DNA of 64,000 nucleotides from Luzula sylvatica (lineage: Eukaryota > Streptophyta > Magnoliopsida > Poales > Juncaceae). Where the stretch lies: NCBI GenBank assembly GCA_946800325.1, contig OX326959.1, forward strand, positions 23,877,447 to 23,941,446, read 5' to 3'. Below, one piece after another: positions 1 to 11,941 of the stretch. Each line of letters starts with the position of its first letter. The stretch's first letter is position 1. A model generated the notes under the pieces. It searched no databases. It worked only from the letters and a program-made list of their open reading frames with translations, and had not been told where the DNA came from. Position numbers and translations under genes: made by a program.

Positions 1-59
1 TTGTATAGAAAGAGCTCAGATGAAGAAGTGAAGGAGGCTTCGGGGGTGTTTAAATAGAT

Positions 60-865
60 AAATTGATCGACTTTTCAAATGTAGGGGGGACAAAAAATCT
101 TTCAAATCCTTCGACTTTTCAAAGGTTGAGAAATCCACCGATTTTTGATAGGGAAATTTTCAAATATCCCCCTAATTTTTCTTGAATTTACAAAAAACCT
201 CCTTACTTTTGAGAATTGCAATTAACCCCCTCTAAGGGTATTTCATGAAATTGCTATTTTTTTGGACCAAAATACCCCTCTATTTTTTCATCTTTAAATT
301 TAATAAACATATTTTTGTATTATTTTATTAATTTATTAATTTTAAATCACTATAAATATTTTTTAACATATATTAATTATAAAAATAATATAAAAAAATA
401 AAATTAAATAGAGGGGTATTTTGGTCCAAAGAAAATAACAATTTCATGAAATACCCCTAGAGGGGTTTAATTGCAAATTCAAGAAAAGTTAGGGGGTTTT
501 TTGTAAATGCAACAAAAGTTAGGGCTATTTCAAAATTTGCGTGTATGATACCCTTCGACGTTTGAAAGGTCGAGCCAAATTGGCCGACTTTTGAAAAGTC
601 GAACGGGTGACGTGGCGGGTGATGTGGCAAATACTGCTCGACCTTTCAAAGGTCGAACAGATTAGGGACCTAATTAATCTGTTAAGTCTGAAAAAAGGAG
701 TGTTTAAGGTATAAAATCGATCGACTTTTGAAAGGTCGAGCATTTTAGCAAACTCTCGACTTTTCAAAGGTCGAGAGTGTTATTTCTGGTATTTTCAAAC
801 TTCTTGGTCCATTCTTGGTAATACAAAACTTTTTTTGTCTCTACAGTAAAATTTTCCTTGATTTA
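60..865. repeat. CTCGAC...GTCGAG palindrome element, copy 1
   Basis: This stretch holds a cluster of short, nearly perfect palindromes built on CTCGAC-YTTYNAAAR-GTCGAG. They lie at about 108-132, 553-574, 582-604, 636-658, 721-739 and 753-777. The cluster is followed by a conserved tail (about 778-865) that also flanks the other two clusters at 39.73-40.06 kb (inverted) and 60.68-60.93 kb. The element is split by a foldback insertion at 150-540. No coding potential is seen. The shared tail shows that this is a dispersed repeat family rather than chance palindromes. Its class is unknown to me. Confidence 0.7.
150..540. mobile_element. Foldback MITE with long inverted arms
   Basis: Bases 150-295 and 395-540 are imperfect inverted repeats of each other: blocks reading CCCCTCTA, GGTATTTCATGAAATTG and GGACCAAAATACCCCTC recur in reverse complement. 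They flank an AT-rich loop. I could not read a clean target-site duplication. It sits inside the CTCGAC palindrome element and is therefore younger. The long arms suggest a Mutator-like foldback element, but the class is an inference. Confidence 0.7.
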
Positions 866-2940
866 ATTATATTTTTATTTGAATTCTTCTACTTCAATTG
901 TTAATTACAATGCTTTGTTTTTGTTATATTTTTATGTAAATAGCAATGTTCCTTCATTGATTTAGTAAACTGGCAAATTGAGATATATCAAAATCTGGTG
1001 TTTTTCTGTTTTTTAAGAAGAATTTCATAATATTACGAGAGATCGGGGTTCTATATGCAAGCAAACTTAAGATTCTGAAAATTTCTTGTATTCCTAACAA
1101 AAAAATTACTAATATTTTTGAATCATAGAGGTGCAACAAAAGTTCAATTCATGAAATTTTATGTTAATATTTATGAATCATAGTTCAATTCATCGAAATG
1201 CTGAAAATGCTGAATTATGTGAAAATCAGTCAATTTCAGTCAAATTATAGCTGAAATTGATTCCATCAAGAATCTAGTAGTGATTAAGGAGGTTGATTAG
1301 CAGGTGTGATTTGTCATTATACTTCCTTTTTCATAATCGTAGTTGGAAAAACATCAAATCATATAACGAGGGTAGTTTTGACATTAGCATTATTTATGTT
1401 TTTAGACCAACATTATTATTTCATTAATTTTGACGAACAATATTGAAATAAAATTGATTAATTGACTATTTCCTATTTTGCTATTCATGTGTGCCATGCT
1501 TGCCGAACGGACCCTCAATGTTTATAAATTACATTTAGGCCCCGTTTACCACACGCACACGACGCACACGCACGCACACACGCACACACTCTAAGGGCCC
1601 GAAGTCAGTTTGTAAAAAAGACTTTTGAGTTAATTATTAAAGGAAACCAACCTATCAAATGTGATTGTGTGGTTTATTGATTAAATCTCTTAATTTTTTT
1701 TTTCCTCTGTAGATATGAATTTCAAATCTCGTTCGAACCATTTTTTTCTCATATTTTTATTGTACTTTGAAGACCGGATTGTAATTATACTTATTCGTAA
1801 CTGGATAAAATATTTTGTTCAAAAGTTTAGGATTTTTTAAAATTTTAGACTCGTAACCTGGATTTCTTGGATCTATAATTGACCATCGGGCCAAAGTTAA
1901 ACAAAATTGATTCTAATTGAATAAATAAAATTTACTTTTACACTCAAAGTCCTTATGATATTACAAATTATCTATTTTACAAGATTGTTCTAGGCGACTT
2001 CACTGAATATCTGTCAAAACATGAATTCTCAACAAAGAAAAATTTAACTAATATGATGTTTCCCTCACTCCTTAAAGCAACAATTATGAATTTCTTACAC
2101 TCTTGAAAAGGAACTTCGTATAGGCACTTCAAATGTGAATCTATTTCAGTTGTATGTTTCTTTTTCATCCTTGTAAATCTACTGCTCTTTTATTTTCTAC
2201 TTTAATAAAATATGGAATCTAAAGAGCACAATTCCTGCTCTGGACTCTAGTTCAAAAAATAAAATAAAAATAATATGATATTTTTGTGTTGATGGTTAAT
2301 TTTGTATAAATTATGCAACTATAAGCACAAAAGGTCTCACGAGTTCATGATGCAAGACCAACACGAATGAGAACTTCGAAGAAAATTCTCTTGACTTCGG
2401 CATTTTGATGCAGCGTAATCACTTACAGTTATCTATATTTATATTAGTAACAGTATGTATATGATTTGTATATTTGTTGTGTGAAATTGTTGAATTGAAA
2501 TTAACTGAAAAGATTGTCATAATTAAACCCAAATTAACCTCATATTATGGACCCGTTGATCTCAATACATTCAAATTAATTTTAATTCAGCATTACGGAC
2601 CCGTTAACCTTATCCATCACTAATTAGTAATTAACAACAAATATCACGAATCGATCAATTGTTGAATTTTTTTTATCTCATTTTAGCCTTCATTTTCTTT
2701 GTAATATCTCTCATCTTGCAAATCAAACTAACCATGATCTCAACGAACATTCTTGAAATAAAATGAAATAGTCCAGCTTCCAATATTTTTTATGTTGTCG
2801 AACGCCTACATAATTTTTAATCAGCACTTTGTTGTTACTTTTACCTATAATTAGTACTTTGTTTTGTTTGTTTGATTGTTATCTTTAATTTTCCTATAAT
2901 TAAATTAAAACATTGTTGTTTCTTTTTCTATGTTATTTTG
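866..2940. other. AT-rich intergenic DNA, no gene seen
   Basis: I see no convincing exon or RNA gene here. A short GC-rich tract of CACACG repeats at about 1546-1590 begins with GGCCCCGTTTACC and is followed by AAGGGCCC, which resembles a decayed PIF/Harbinger terminus. The last 150 bases (2.8-2.94 kb) match the promoter side of the small membrane gene at 19.6-19.8 and 38.4-38.5 kb and so mark the left edge of duplicated unit 1. Confidence 0.5.
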
Positions 2941-2983
2941 GTTTGTTTCGCGAAAGGAAGAAGAACAAAATTATAATTGAGAG

Positions 2984-4379
2984 ATGGTTAAAAGTCCGAA
3001 TACAATTGAATCTTCCGACTCCGCGACTCGACCTGCCGAAAACACATTTGGTATAGTAAATTGCTTTAATTTATTCTTTTAGCGCACATTTTAGCTCATA
3101 AGTTTCTTGTTTTTAGATGAAAATAACTTAATTTTTTGGGATTTTAATTCTAATTCGATGATTTTGTAATGATTAGGGTGGATAAATGATAAGGCCTCGA
3201 AACAAAATCAAAAGATTGCGACCTTGAACAAGGACTGATCCAGAATATTAACAAACATAATGTACCTCTATTGAATATTTCAGAAGAAAGGGAAGAAAGA
3301 AAGACGATCTGATATGTGGTTTTTCCAACTTCAAAAAGTAAGTAGATAGACACAAATTTCAAATCAGTAAGTAGATAATTTAAAGGGTAATTTGTTATGT
3401 TATGCGGATATTTAAAAAATACAGAAGTATTCTGAGGATACGGTCTCTCGATAGGAATAGAGATACGATACGGCTCGGATACGTATTGGATATGTCACGT
3501 GACGTATTCGATTATATAATATTTATTTTTTTCGAATACAGTTGGGATACGTTCGTGATACAACCGAGATAATGAATATTTTGGCCCATTATATATTTTG
3601 GTCCATAATGTTTTAAAATAAATTATATAAGATATTTTTAGAATACTTTTAAATTAGTTCTAAAATACTTATAGAATAAATTTAGGACATTTTTATAATA
3701 ATCGTATTGTTGTGTTGATTTTATTTATTGTCATGCTATTTAATTTAAAAATACTATTAATTTATTATTTGTTTATTAATTATATACAATGAAAATATAT
3801 TAAATAATAACTATATAGCTGTATCTGTATCCGTGATTTTTTAAAAATTGACGTATTGACTTAGCGCCGTATGGTATCGTATCGTTCGAATCTAGCTACC
3901 ATATTCATATTCGGATCTGAATACCTTTTCGAATCTAGTCATTTCTTCGAATATAGTTCGGATTGGATCGGGTAATATCCACACCATTGACACCCCCTAT
4001 ATATAATACTAATAACTTTATAATCATTAAATTGACATCAATAATTATTTTGCTGTGAGTTTGTAAACCTCATGAAATTCTTAAGAAGGAATATCTTGTT
4101 TATAATAATATTAATATAATGCTTTTCTAATGAATAAAAATATCTTGGAGTTTTCTAATCTTATTCTGTTTTGTTTAATATTTTTATTTATGGTGTTTCG
4201 CCATGGCTATTGGTTTATATATCTTCTTATACATCTCTATGGATCGAGACAACCTAAATCCCGGCCGCGAATGGCTTGTGCGTGTTATTGGGGGCATGGC
4301 TACTTTGGCATTCCTTAGAATCGTTTATAAACAAGATTACGATGAGTGGAGTCGAGAAGACGATTTGGCATTCCTATAA
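2984..4379 (+). pseudogene. Small two-TM protein gene, copy 1 (broken)
   Basis: This is a decayed paralogue of the intact three-exon gene at 19,807-21,115. Exon 1 (2984-3050) keeps an ATG and a GT donor. Exon 2 (3177-3337) has lost one base in the segment that should read through QNQEIYDLE, giving an early TGA, and has further deletions near its end. The exon-3 equivalent (about 4188-4379) still encodes the hydrophobic segment and the acidic tail, but the AG acceptor present in the other copy is missing and the stop lies five codons further on. Intron 2 is enlarged by a CGGATACG-rich repeat. No function is known for the family. Confidence 0.75.
3390..3995 (+). repeat. CGGATACG-rich dispersed repeat, copy 1
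   Basis: This block starts with TTATGTTATGCGGATA and is full of GGATACG/CGTATC words. A reverse-complement relative lies at about 22,250-22,725, where it ends in TATCCGCGTAACATAA. The right end merges into a CCATTGACACCCC terminus typical of the TAGGGGTGT hAT-like family. It occupies intron 2 of the broken membrane gene. It is non-coding and probably a non-autonomous hAT-like element. Confidence 0.55.
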
Positions 4380-4564
4380 TTACTCCTTCAATATTTAATT
4401 TTCAGTTACAATATGACATTCATATATTTTATATATTCATAACAATTTTGTTTGTTATAATTATAATATTAATACGTTTCTAATAAATAAAAATATCGTA
4501 CTTGAGTTTTGTAATCTTATTTTGTTTTGTATAAAGGATTTCATGTTTTGTTTAATATTTTTAG

Positions 4565-4941
4565 ATATGGAGTTGTTCCGTAGCTATTGTTGTATAATAT
4601 ATCTTCTTATATATCTCTATGGATGTAGACAAGCTACATCCAAGTGAGGTGTGGTTTGTGCGTGTTATTGGAGTAGGGGCGTGAACGGTTCGGATATGGT
4701 TCGGATAGTGGTCGTACCAGATGCATATTCATATTTTTTTCCGATATGGATCCGGATACGATACTACCCTGTTCCGGATAAGGTTCGGATATTAAACGGA
4801 TACGGATACGATTCGGATATTGTCGGATATGGATACGGATACGAATACGAATCTTATTCGGATATTAAAACGTATACCATGATATAATAATATAATAATA
4901 TTTTTGGAATTCAAATTTTGATTATTTTATAATTTTAAAAC

Positions 4942-4993
<52 letters not shown>

Positions 4994-5274
4994 ATTATGG
5001 ATTATTGTGTATTATTGTAAATTAAATATAGTTATTATCTATTATGTATTACTATTATTTTGATCAATAATTATAACAAAACAGATACTCGTTTACAAAT
5101 TTTATTCGGATCCGGTTTTATTTTCGGATCCGGATATTTTTCGTATACGGTTCGGGTCGGTTCGGGCAATATCCGTCCCATTGACACCCCTATATTGGAG
5201 GCATTATTACTTTGGCATTCCTTAGAATCATTTATAAACAAGATTACGAGGATTGGAGTCTAGAAGACCATTAG
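4565..5274 (+). pseudogene. Extra exon 3 of the two-TM gene, split by a MITE
   Basis: A second copy of exon 3 follows copy 1, made by a local duplication of about 360 bp (4080-4320 against 4440-4690). It keeps the AG acceptor (4563-4564) but has an in-frame TAA after about ten codons, and is split after 4673 by a hAT-like element. The reading resumes at 5201 and ends at the family's GAC-CAT-TAG. The right part is almost identical to 40,325-40,500, which shows that unit 3 inherited this interrupted form. Confidence 0.7.
4674..5192. mobile_element. hAT-like MITE, TAGGGG family
   Basis: The termini are TAGGGGCGTGAACGG and the complement of TTGACACCCCTA. The 8-bp target-site duplication TATTGGAG is perfect (4666-4673 and 5193-5200). 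The uninterrupted paralogue at 21.03 kb reads straight across the site, which confirms the insertion. The inside is rich in GGATACGG/TTCGG words and has an (AT)n(GT)n microsatellite at about 4944-4993. The TAGGG ends and 8-bp duplication fit hAT. Confidence 0.85.
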
Positions 5275-6381
5275 GATTGGACAGAGATAGAAGAATGTAC
5301 AAGAGAGTCTACCATGTATGTATTACCTTGGTATTTAACCAATTCTTACATTTGGAACCCACTGAGCCATGGCCGGCCTCATGGGTAGACCTATAAGGCC
5401 CGAGTCTTAGGGATGCCATTTTTTACAAAATTTTACAATAACTCTCCAATTTTATTATTTGTACATGTCGTGACGTATGATATTATGTTATGATATTTAA
5501 TAACTTTGGTTTTACAAATTTTAATTATTAAAATGTTACGTGATGGAATTGTTTGATATTGATAATGTTGTATTTATTTGGTAAATATTTATTTTTTCCA
5601 GTTAATTAAATTATTTTTACAAGCAGAAGTTGAGCTGGCTCGATTCAGAATCAATAGAGTTTGAGCTCAAGTTTTGAACCTTAAGCGAGTCAAGTCATCT
5701 CTCATCTCGAATTGTGGAGCTTGAGCTTGATATAACTCTCTCGAACTCAACTCGATTACGATAATATATTTATCATATAATATAATTTGATATTTAATTA
5801 ACTTATTGTATAATATAATTTATCACTAAAAGAAGTCACACACTAAATGAATTTATCATTTGTTACTAACACATCAATAATTGATGGGGTAAACAATTTT
5901 TTCTAAAAGTAATTACCACGTGAAAATTCTACAATGAATATCCATGAGAATGGACACGCAGTAATATTTCAAATTTTCAATACTTTTAACCAATATCAAT
6001 TTATTTTGACAATATTTTTCTCGCAATATAATAAGAATATATAGGAACCAATTTACAACCTTCTCATTGTATTATATTATGATGATTGCTCGTGGACGAC
6101 CCGCATATTCTGGCACGCCGCATGCTATCAGGAGGTGCCACGTGACAAAACACATGTTTAAAAAAAATGCGGACAAAAAATTAGACGAGCGGTCGTTTTT
6201 TACGGACAACGTCCAATATATTTTCCGCCTTCAAATTTAAGTAATTGGTCTATACATTAAACTTGACATTTATACTTTTCAATTTTAAATTTATACAATT
6301 TTACATAAATAAATAAAATTAACAAAAAAATTTTATTCATTGTATATATATATATATATTATAATATATATATATATATAC
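5275..6381. other. Intergenic DNA
   Basis: No gene is seen. Bases 5275-5360 match 40,407-40,500. A GAGCTCGA-rich patch at about 5630-5760 resembles the interior of the hAT-like element at 62.9 kb but without readable ends. An (AT)n run at 6343-6380 is the target of the Mutator-like element that follows. Confidence 0.5.
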
Positions 6382-7068
6382 GAGAGTAACTAAATAACTT
6401 GTACAAGTTCTATGTATATTTTGCTTGTAAATATCACCCTCAGATCCGCATCAAGATCTGCGCAAACTCTTATTTGACGCTCACTAATACTCCCGTCAGT
6501 TTCTTTATCTTCTCCGTCAAAAGCGACCCCTCTCCTCTCTCCTTTCTCCCCAGCGAAAGAGAGGGGTTTACATGGATTGCTTGCGGCTCTTCTCTCTTCT
6601 CTCTCCTCTCTCCTTTCTCTCCAGCGCCAAAGAGAGGTGGTTTTCCATGGCTGTCGCCGATTGATTGTGAAGCGAATTTCCAGATCGTGACCTCATAAAA
6701 CCCTACATCCAGATCGCCACTCTTGAGCTCTGTCGATGACTCTCATGCTCTCAAGCTCGCAAGCTCATAAAATCGTAAACACTAAATCCGAGGTAATCAT
6801 TTTTGTAGGAATTGTTTCGATTAAATGTGGTGCTTAATTCATTTGATTTTTAATTAATGTTGTCTTAATAGATCTATTTTTGATGAATTGGGTCTGAATG
6901 GGGCTGTGTTGTATGTATCGGGTTTTATTTTGATCAATTGAATGTTGATTGGGGGCTAATTAGGGTTTATTAAATCATTTTATGACTTATTAAGAATGAT
7001 AGGGGCAAATTAGGGTTTATTAGTTTGTTTTTAAGACTAATTTTGTTGTTTATTAATTTTTTCAGCTC

Positions 7069-7147
7069 GCTCCAATCTTGCATCTGGAATTGAAGGCCGT
7101 GAGAATCTACAAGTCGTTCTCTCAGAGGCTCCAACCTCATCGAGGTA
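7069..7147 (+). pseudogene. Exon-like fragment in the Pack-MULE
   Basis: A spliced-looking block begins after a pyrimidine-rich TTTTTTCAG acceptor and ends at a GAG|GTACC donor. It could encode about 26 residues rich in Lys, Arg and Gln. The next exon-like block begins at 7335 after TTTTAG. I do not recognise the peptide. It may be a captured exon or part of a chimeric transcript of the element. Confidence 0.35.
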
Positions 7148-7334
7148 CCATTTCTACTATCAATCACAATTAATACAAAAGAAAATTGTTATTTTATTGT
7201 TAAATATAGATTGTAATTTTACAGTATAGTTCTATATTATATTTGAATTAGTATAGTTCTACATTATATTTGATTGACGTTTTTTATCTTCACAATATAC
7301 TATAACTTATTTTTCATTTTAATTTGAATTTTAG

Positions 7335-7535
7335 GGGTTGGAAATGGGAATAGTGGTACACTCCTTAGTTATCGGTCTCGGCATAGGTCTTTCACAAAAT
7401 GCAGCCTCATCTTTGATCGTGGTGAGAATCCTCAATGCGGCATTGGTTGGACTTCTTAACTACAGTACACTCGTCGACCCCTTGGCTGCGGATTTCACGG
7501 GACCCAAATTGCAGGAAAATGTCGACCTCTTGTGA
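7335..7535 (+). pseudogene. Captured ZIP metal-transporter fragment
   Basis: After an AG acceptor the reading frame gives LEMGIVVHSLVIGLGIG, the conserved helix of plant ZIP (zinc/iron-regulated) transporters that carries the metal-binding His. It then jumps to a segment ending LVDPLAADFTGPKLQ, which corresponds to the C-terminal ALVDLLAADFMGPKLQ helix. The roughly 60-70 residues that normally lie between, including the second metal-binding helix, are absent. The fragment stops at TGA 7533-7535. Without the N-terminal helices and the middle part it cannot be a transporter. It lies inside a MULE and is best read as captured, fused exon pieces of a host ZIP gene. Confidence 0.8.
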
Positions 7536-8778
7536 TGCGAAATGGACTTGGCACTAAGATGTATCAAATGTGACTGGAGCTGAATGTAGATTGTATCATG
7601 GCCGAGATGTCGACTCGGGTGAAATGTAGATTGTATTGTGATTTGTGTAAAATGTATTAGGGCTGAAATGTAGATTATATTGTGGTTTGTGTAAATTGTA
7701 TTAGGGCTGAGATTTCGTTATTATCTCATATTTCAATAAACGACCAAATTCGATACAAATTTACATTTCAATTAACAGCCAAACTCTCTACAAATTTACA
7801 TTTTAATACACATGCATATCCAAAACTAAATACACACATTCGATTCAATCTAATACTGTAAGTTAATTCTCGTCTCTCATCCAAAATTAAAAAGACCTTC
7901 GAAGTGTGAAATAAACTGTGAAAAAATGTGCCAATTACAATTGATATTCGAGACCCAAATCCTAATTAATATCACATTCGAACCAATTTATTCAACATAT
8001 CTCGCATCTCAAAAATCACCTCCTATCAATGTCAAGCACAATTCACGTCCTATCTCCCTCCAACAACATTGGTTTCATGTACCAGTACAACACTTATCGT
8101 CAGTAACTGTTGCCAACCGAATGCAATGTAGATCATCACCTTGCCGGAAAAGAAATAAACAACACAATTAGAGCCTAATAAAATAAAATAAACATGCAAT
8201 TAGAGTACAATAAATTCTCCCCCCATTCAAGCCTAATAAACCTTAAAAACAACCTAATTAACCCTAATTTGCATCCAATCATTACTAATAAACCCTAAAC
8301 GAGCTTAATGAATCCTAATTAGCCCCCACTCAACTTCCAATTCATCAAAACTAGCCCGAATACATAAAGCGTAAGCCCCATTCAGCATCATATCAATTGA
8401 ATTCAGTGGTAACAACCTCAATTAAGACTCAATTCATCCAAAATTAGTTAATTTAGACAAAATTAATCAAAAATCACATAAATTAAGCACAAAATTTAAT
8501 TGAAACTAAACAGTTCCTACAAAAACTGGAACTGAATAAAATTTAATCAACGAACTACTACAAAAATTATTACCTGTGACACTTGGGCATGTTAGCTGAA
8601 AATAGGAAGTCGTCGATAGATCCAGTTTTTTTGTCCTCGCCACACCCTCAAGGCTTCAGCACAACTGGAAGGAGAGAGCCGTCAAAGAGTGGAAGAGCTT
8701 GAGACCAAGAGTCGCCGAGAGAGCTTGAGAATCGTGTCAGAAGGCTGCTTGAGAGTGGAGCTCGCGATAGAAGCTGCT

Positions 8779-8826
<48 letters not shown>

Positions 8827-8865
8827 TGGGCGAGTGGAGGGTTTTGAATTTTGAGTCTTTGACAC

Positions 8866-9035
8866 GAGTAATGATACAAACCACACCTTTCTTCCCACGA
8901 ATGGACCACAACTGCCACGTGGCAGCCAGCTATTGGCTGCAGCAAAAGTTGTGGAAAACTGCAGCCAATAGTTGGCTGCCACGTGGCTGTTGTGGTCCAT
9001 TCGTGGGAAGAAAGGTGTAGTTTGTATCATTACTC
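8866..9035. mobile_element. 170-bp foldback MITE, GAGTAATGATA family
   Basis: This is a perfect-looking hairpin element with termini GAGTAATGATACAAACC and its complement. The 9-bp target-site duplication CTTTGACAC is exact on both sides (8857-8865, 9036-9044). The arms contain CCACGTGGCAGCC and meet near the centre. It is the same length and family as 10,805-10,974. The 9-bp duplication points to Mutator mobilisation. Confidence 0.9.
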
Positions 9036-9166
9036 CTTTGACACAGCCCTCTGTAACTCTGTTAACGGCGTGTATTTGCAAAGTTTGCATCCTGATATGA
9101 TGCAATCCGACGGTTAAAAAGTTTCAAGCAAAAAACAGCTATAACTTGTACAAGTTTTTTAGTTAT

Positions 9167-9170
<4 letters not shown>

Positions 9171-9208
<38 letters not shown>

Positions 9209-10804
9209 TTGACATTTATATTTATACATTTTTACTATGAAAAAATGTATATAAATAACAACATATATTTTTCATAGTATATAAAAAATGTACAAATAAT
9301 AGTAAAAAAGTATATAAATAACAACATATCAATATTATAGTCAAAAAGTATATATAACAAAAAATCTATAATCCCAAATATAAAAATTGTATAAACAATA
9401 ATACAAAAATATAAATAACAAAAAATCTTTCCATAATATAAATGGTAAATGAATAACAAATTTTTAATCCCAAGTATAAAAAAAGATATACATAATAATA
9501 AAAAAAAAATGTAATAGAAAAGTGTATAGATAATAGTAAAAAAACTTTATAGTAAAAATATATAAATAATAACATATATTTAAATTAATAATCTAGAAAA
9601 TAAAATAATAAAAATATTATAAATAACAATAATAATGATATAAATAACAATATATATGTTATCATATATTATAAAAAAGAAAAAAAATATAAAATACTAT
9701 AAACAAATGATATAAGAGAGGGTGGACCGAGAAGACACCAAACAGTGGACAACTCTGAAGTGAATTTTGAGTACAATTTTTCGGTAAGTGAGCAATGAAC
9801 GATTATTTGGAGTGTATTTCAGGAGAATGAAAAATCATTTCTATGCTGTTATCATCTATTTATGTTTTATAGTTTGGTAGTTTTTGGTTGAGAATCGAGA
9901 TACATTAGAGTTGGTTCGTGTTTCGGGAATTTAGGCAAAAATATGATAAAATCAAGAGTTTGGGCTAGGATCGCAAACTAGGGGATTCGCGGCGCAGCGA
10001 CAATGGACTTGTGGTCGAAACGAAGCTGCCGTCCCAGTAACCGTACAACAAAAAATTCTAGAAGATGTCTAATGCTTTGTCCTTACCTCACTCTCCAAAT
10101 CTCTTAAAATATAAAATTAATTTTCACCCTAAAATATCTTGATCAAGATCTATAAAAGGTGAATAATTGGATTCTAAGGATCCAAAAAACATGAAAATAT
10201 GGACCTATGTTACCCCGCAACATAACTTTTATGTAATGATGATTTCAACTTAGTATTCGTGATGGGAGTCTAGTCACGGCATAAATTAATGAGATTAATT
10301 GATTACCTAACACAGTCATAATTAATCCACCTCTCAAGAGATTAAAAGGATTATGCACTATATATATAGCAATAATATTCTTATGTTCAAAAACAGGAAC
10401 TAGAGGGTTAGCTAGGAAAAATGTCCATTTATTTGCCAAAAGAAAATGTAGTGCCCCAAATCCATGTTAAGGCATATTATGCCAAATTTTTTTTTCTAAG
10501 AATCTTGTAAAATTAATTTATTCAGTGTAAACTATGCTAAGAAATTTGGAAAAAAGGAAGTATATAAAACCCTAAACTTGTGCCTAAAGTGCACAAAAGT
10601 CCTTAATGTTATTCGAAATTGCAAGTAAAAATCCTGCATCAGTTCTTACATAAATTAAGGAATATAAATTATTCAAGCAATATTATAGTTGAAATAATGA
10701 TGTATTCATTATATATTGCATGTCACATAATCATGCTATAATTATAATATATATGGTTTTCTAGATTATATATTAATACATGTACCAACATATACATGCA
10801 TGAA
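9171..10804. other. AT-rich spacer
   Basis: Bases 9230-9710 are low-complexity DNA made of AAATAACAA and TATAAA words. The rest shows no exon, RNA gene or element ends that I can support. Confidence 0.5.
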
Positions 10805-10974
10805 GAGTAATGATAGAAACCACATCTTTTTTCCCACGAATTTACCACAACTGCCACGTGGCAGTCATCCATTGGCTGCAGCAAAAGTTGATGGAAACTT
10901 GCAGCCAATGAATGGCTGACATGTGGCAGTTGTGATAAATTCGTGGGAAAAATATGTGGTTTCTATCATTACTC
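10805..10974. mobile_element. 170-bp foldback MITE, GAGTAATGATA family
   Basis: This is the second member of the family at 8866-9035, with the same termini and length. The 9-bp duplication ATGCATGAA is exact (10,796-10,804 and 10,975-10,983). The arms carry CTGCCACGTGGCAG and ATTGGCTGCAG. It is non-coding. Confidence 0.9.
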
Positions 10975-10983
10975 ATGCATGAA

Positions 10984-11899
10984 GAGGGTACCAATATACA
11001 TAAGGTACCAATATATGAAGCTGTTGAGAATTCATTAATTATTGGCCTAAAGTGTTCATTAACTCGAGTACCGAAAATATATCAGTGATGTATATATATT
11101 ACATACCATTTTATAAGTTAACAAAGATACATCATGAAATAACAGGAGGACCATTACTCTATCAAGTAAGACAGGTGTCAATTTCTCGTTGGTCCATCTG
11201 AACAGTGATCTATCTATTCTGGGATCTCAATTCCAAAATCGCCAAAAAGTTGGAAGTGTAATTTTGTGGATTGACCCCTCAATTAGTTGTCACATTATGT
11301 ACCAGCCCACATGTGCTGGCTTGGACCCAGCACTCTTTTGCTCATGTCACATGTGACCCTCATTGGCTTTTCTTTCACTTTTATATCCATGCCCCTCAAA
11401 AATTAAGAAATTAATTCTGCACTTGTTGGAAGAATGATAATGAATACACAAAAAAATCAAATATTGTGAGATATGGTGTGTTCAAGTTTCATTAGCAGAC
11501 ATATGAACATTCTCCATTTATTATAAAAAATATGTGTAGAAGCTTTGAAATTTTTTCATTTAATATAAACACGATAAACCTTAATGCTAATGCAAGATAA
11601 AGATAAATCATAGATTAATTCTAGACAAAATAATTTCGCATATATGTGTCTCGACATACAATACAAAGGCAATTGATTGTAGATTTGTAGTATCAGAAAC
11701 ATAATAATTCAGTGTTTGCAATTTGCATGCATGCACCTATTTGTAAAAAATAAAAAGTTAGTGACTTCATTGCCAAAATAGACATGCAATTGGAATATTC
11801 GGGTGCTTCGATACTCAATCATTGCTATAAATACATGTGGATCAGTGAATAATGATATTTGCAACAGCGAGCGAGCGAGCGAGCGAGAGAGAGCGAGAG

Positions 11900-11941
<42 letters not shown>

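Larger units (their letters stand above)
6382..9170. mobile_element. Mutator-like element carrying ZIP gene fragment (Pack-MULE)
   Basis: The ends are inverted repeats: GAGAGTAACTAAATAACTTG on the left and the complement of a sequence ending AAAAACTTGTACAAGTTAT-type DNA on the right, flanked on both sides by ATATATATA, the probable target-site duplication. About 1 kb on each side (6.4-7.3 kb and 7.7-9.1 kb) forms a diverged long inverted repeat with shared words such as GGGGGCTAATTAGG. The centre holds ZIP transporter exons. No transposase is seen. Captured host exons between MULE ends define a Pack-MULE. A 170-bp MITE is nested at 8866-9035 and a (GT)n(GA)n microsatellite lies at about 8778-8821. 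Confidence 0.8.

Noticed and set aside
553..777. A CRISPR-like array
   Set aside because: The repeats are variable palindromes with irregular spacing in plant nuclear DNA, with no cas genes; they are a dispersed eukaryotic repeat.
8648..9105. Ser/Leu- and His/Thr-rich frames of 87-122 codons
   Set aside because: They cross the (GT)n(GA)n microsatellite and a nested MITE and have no gene-like codon pattern.
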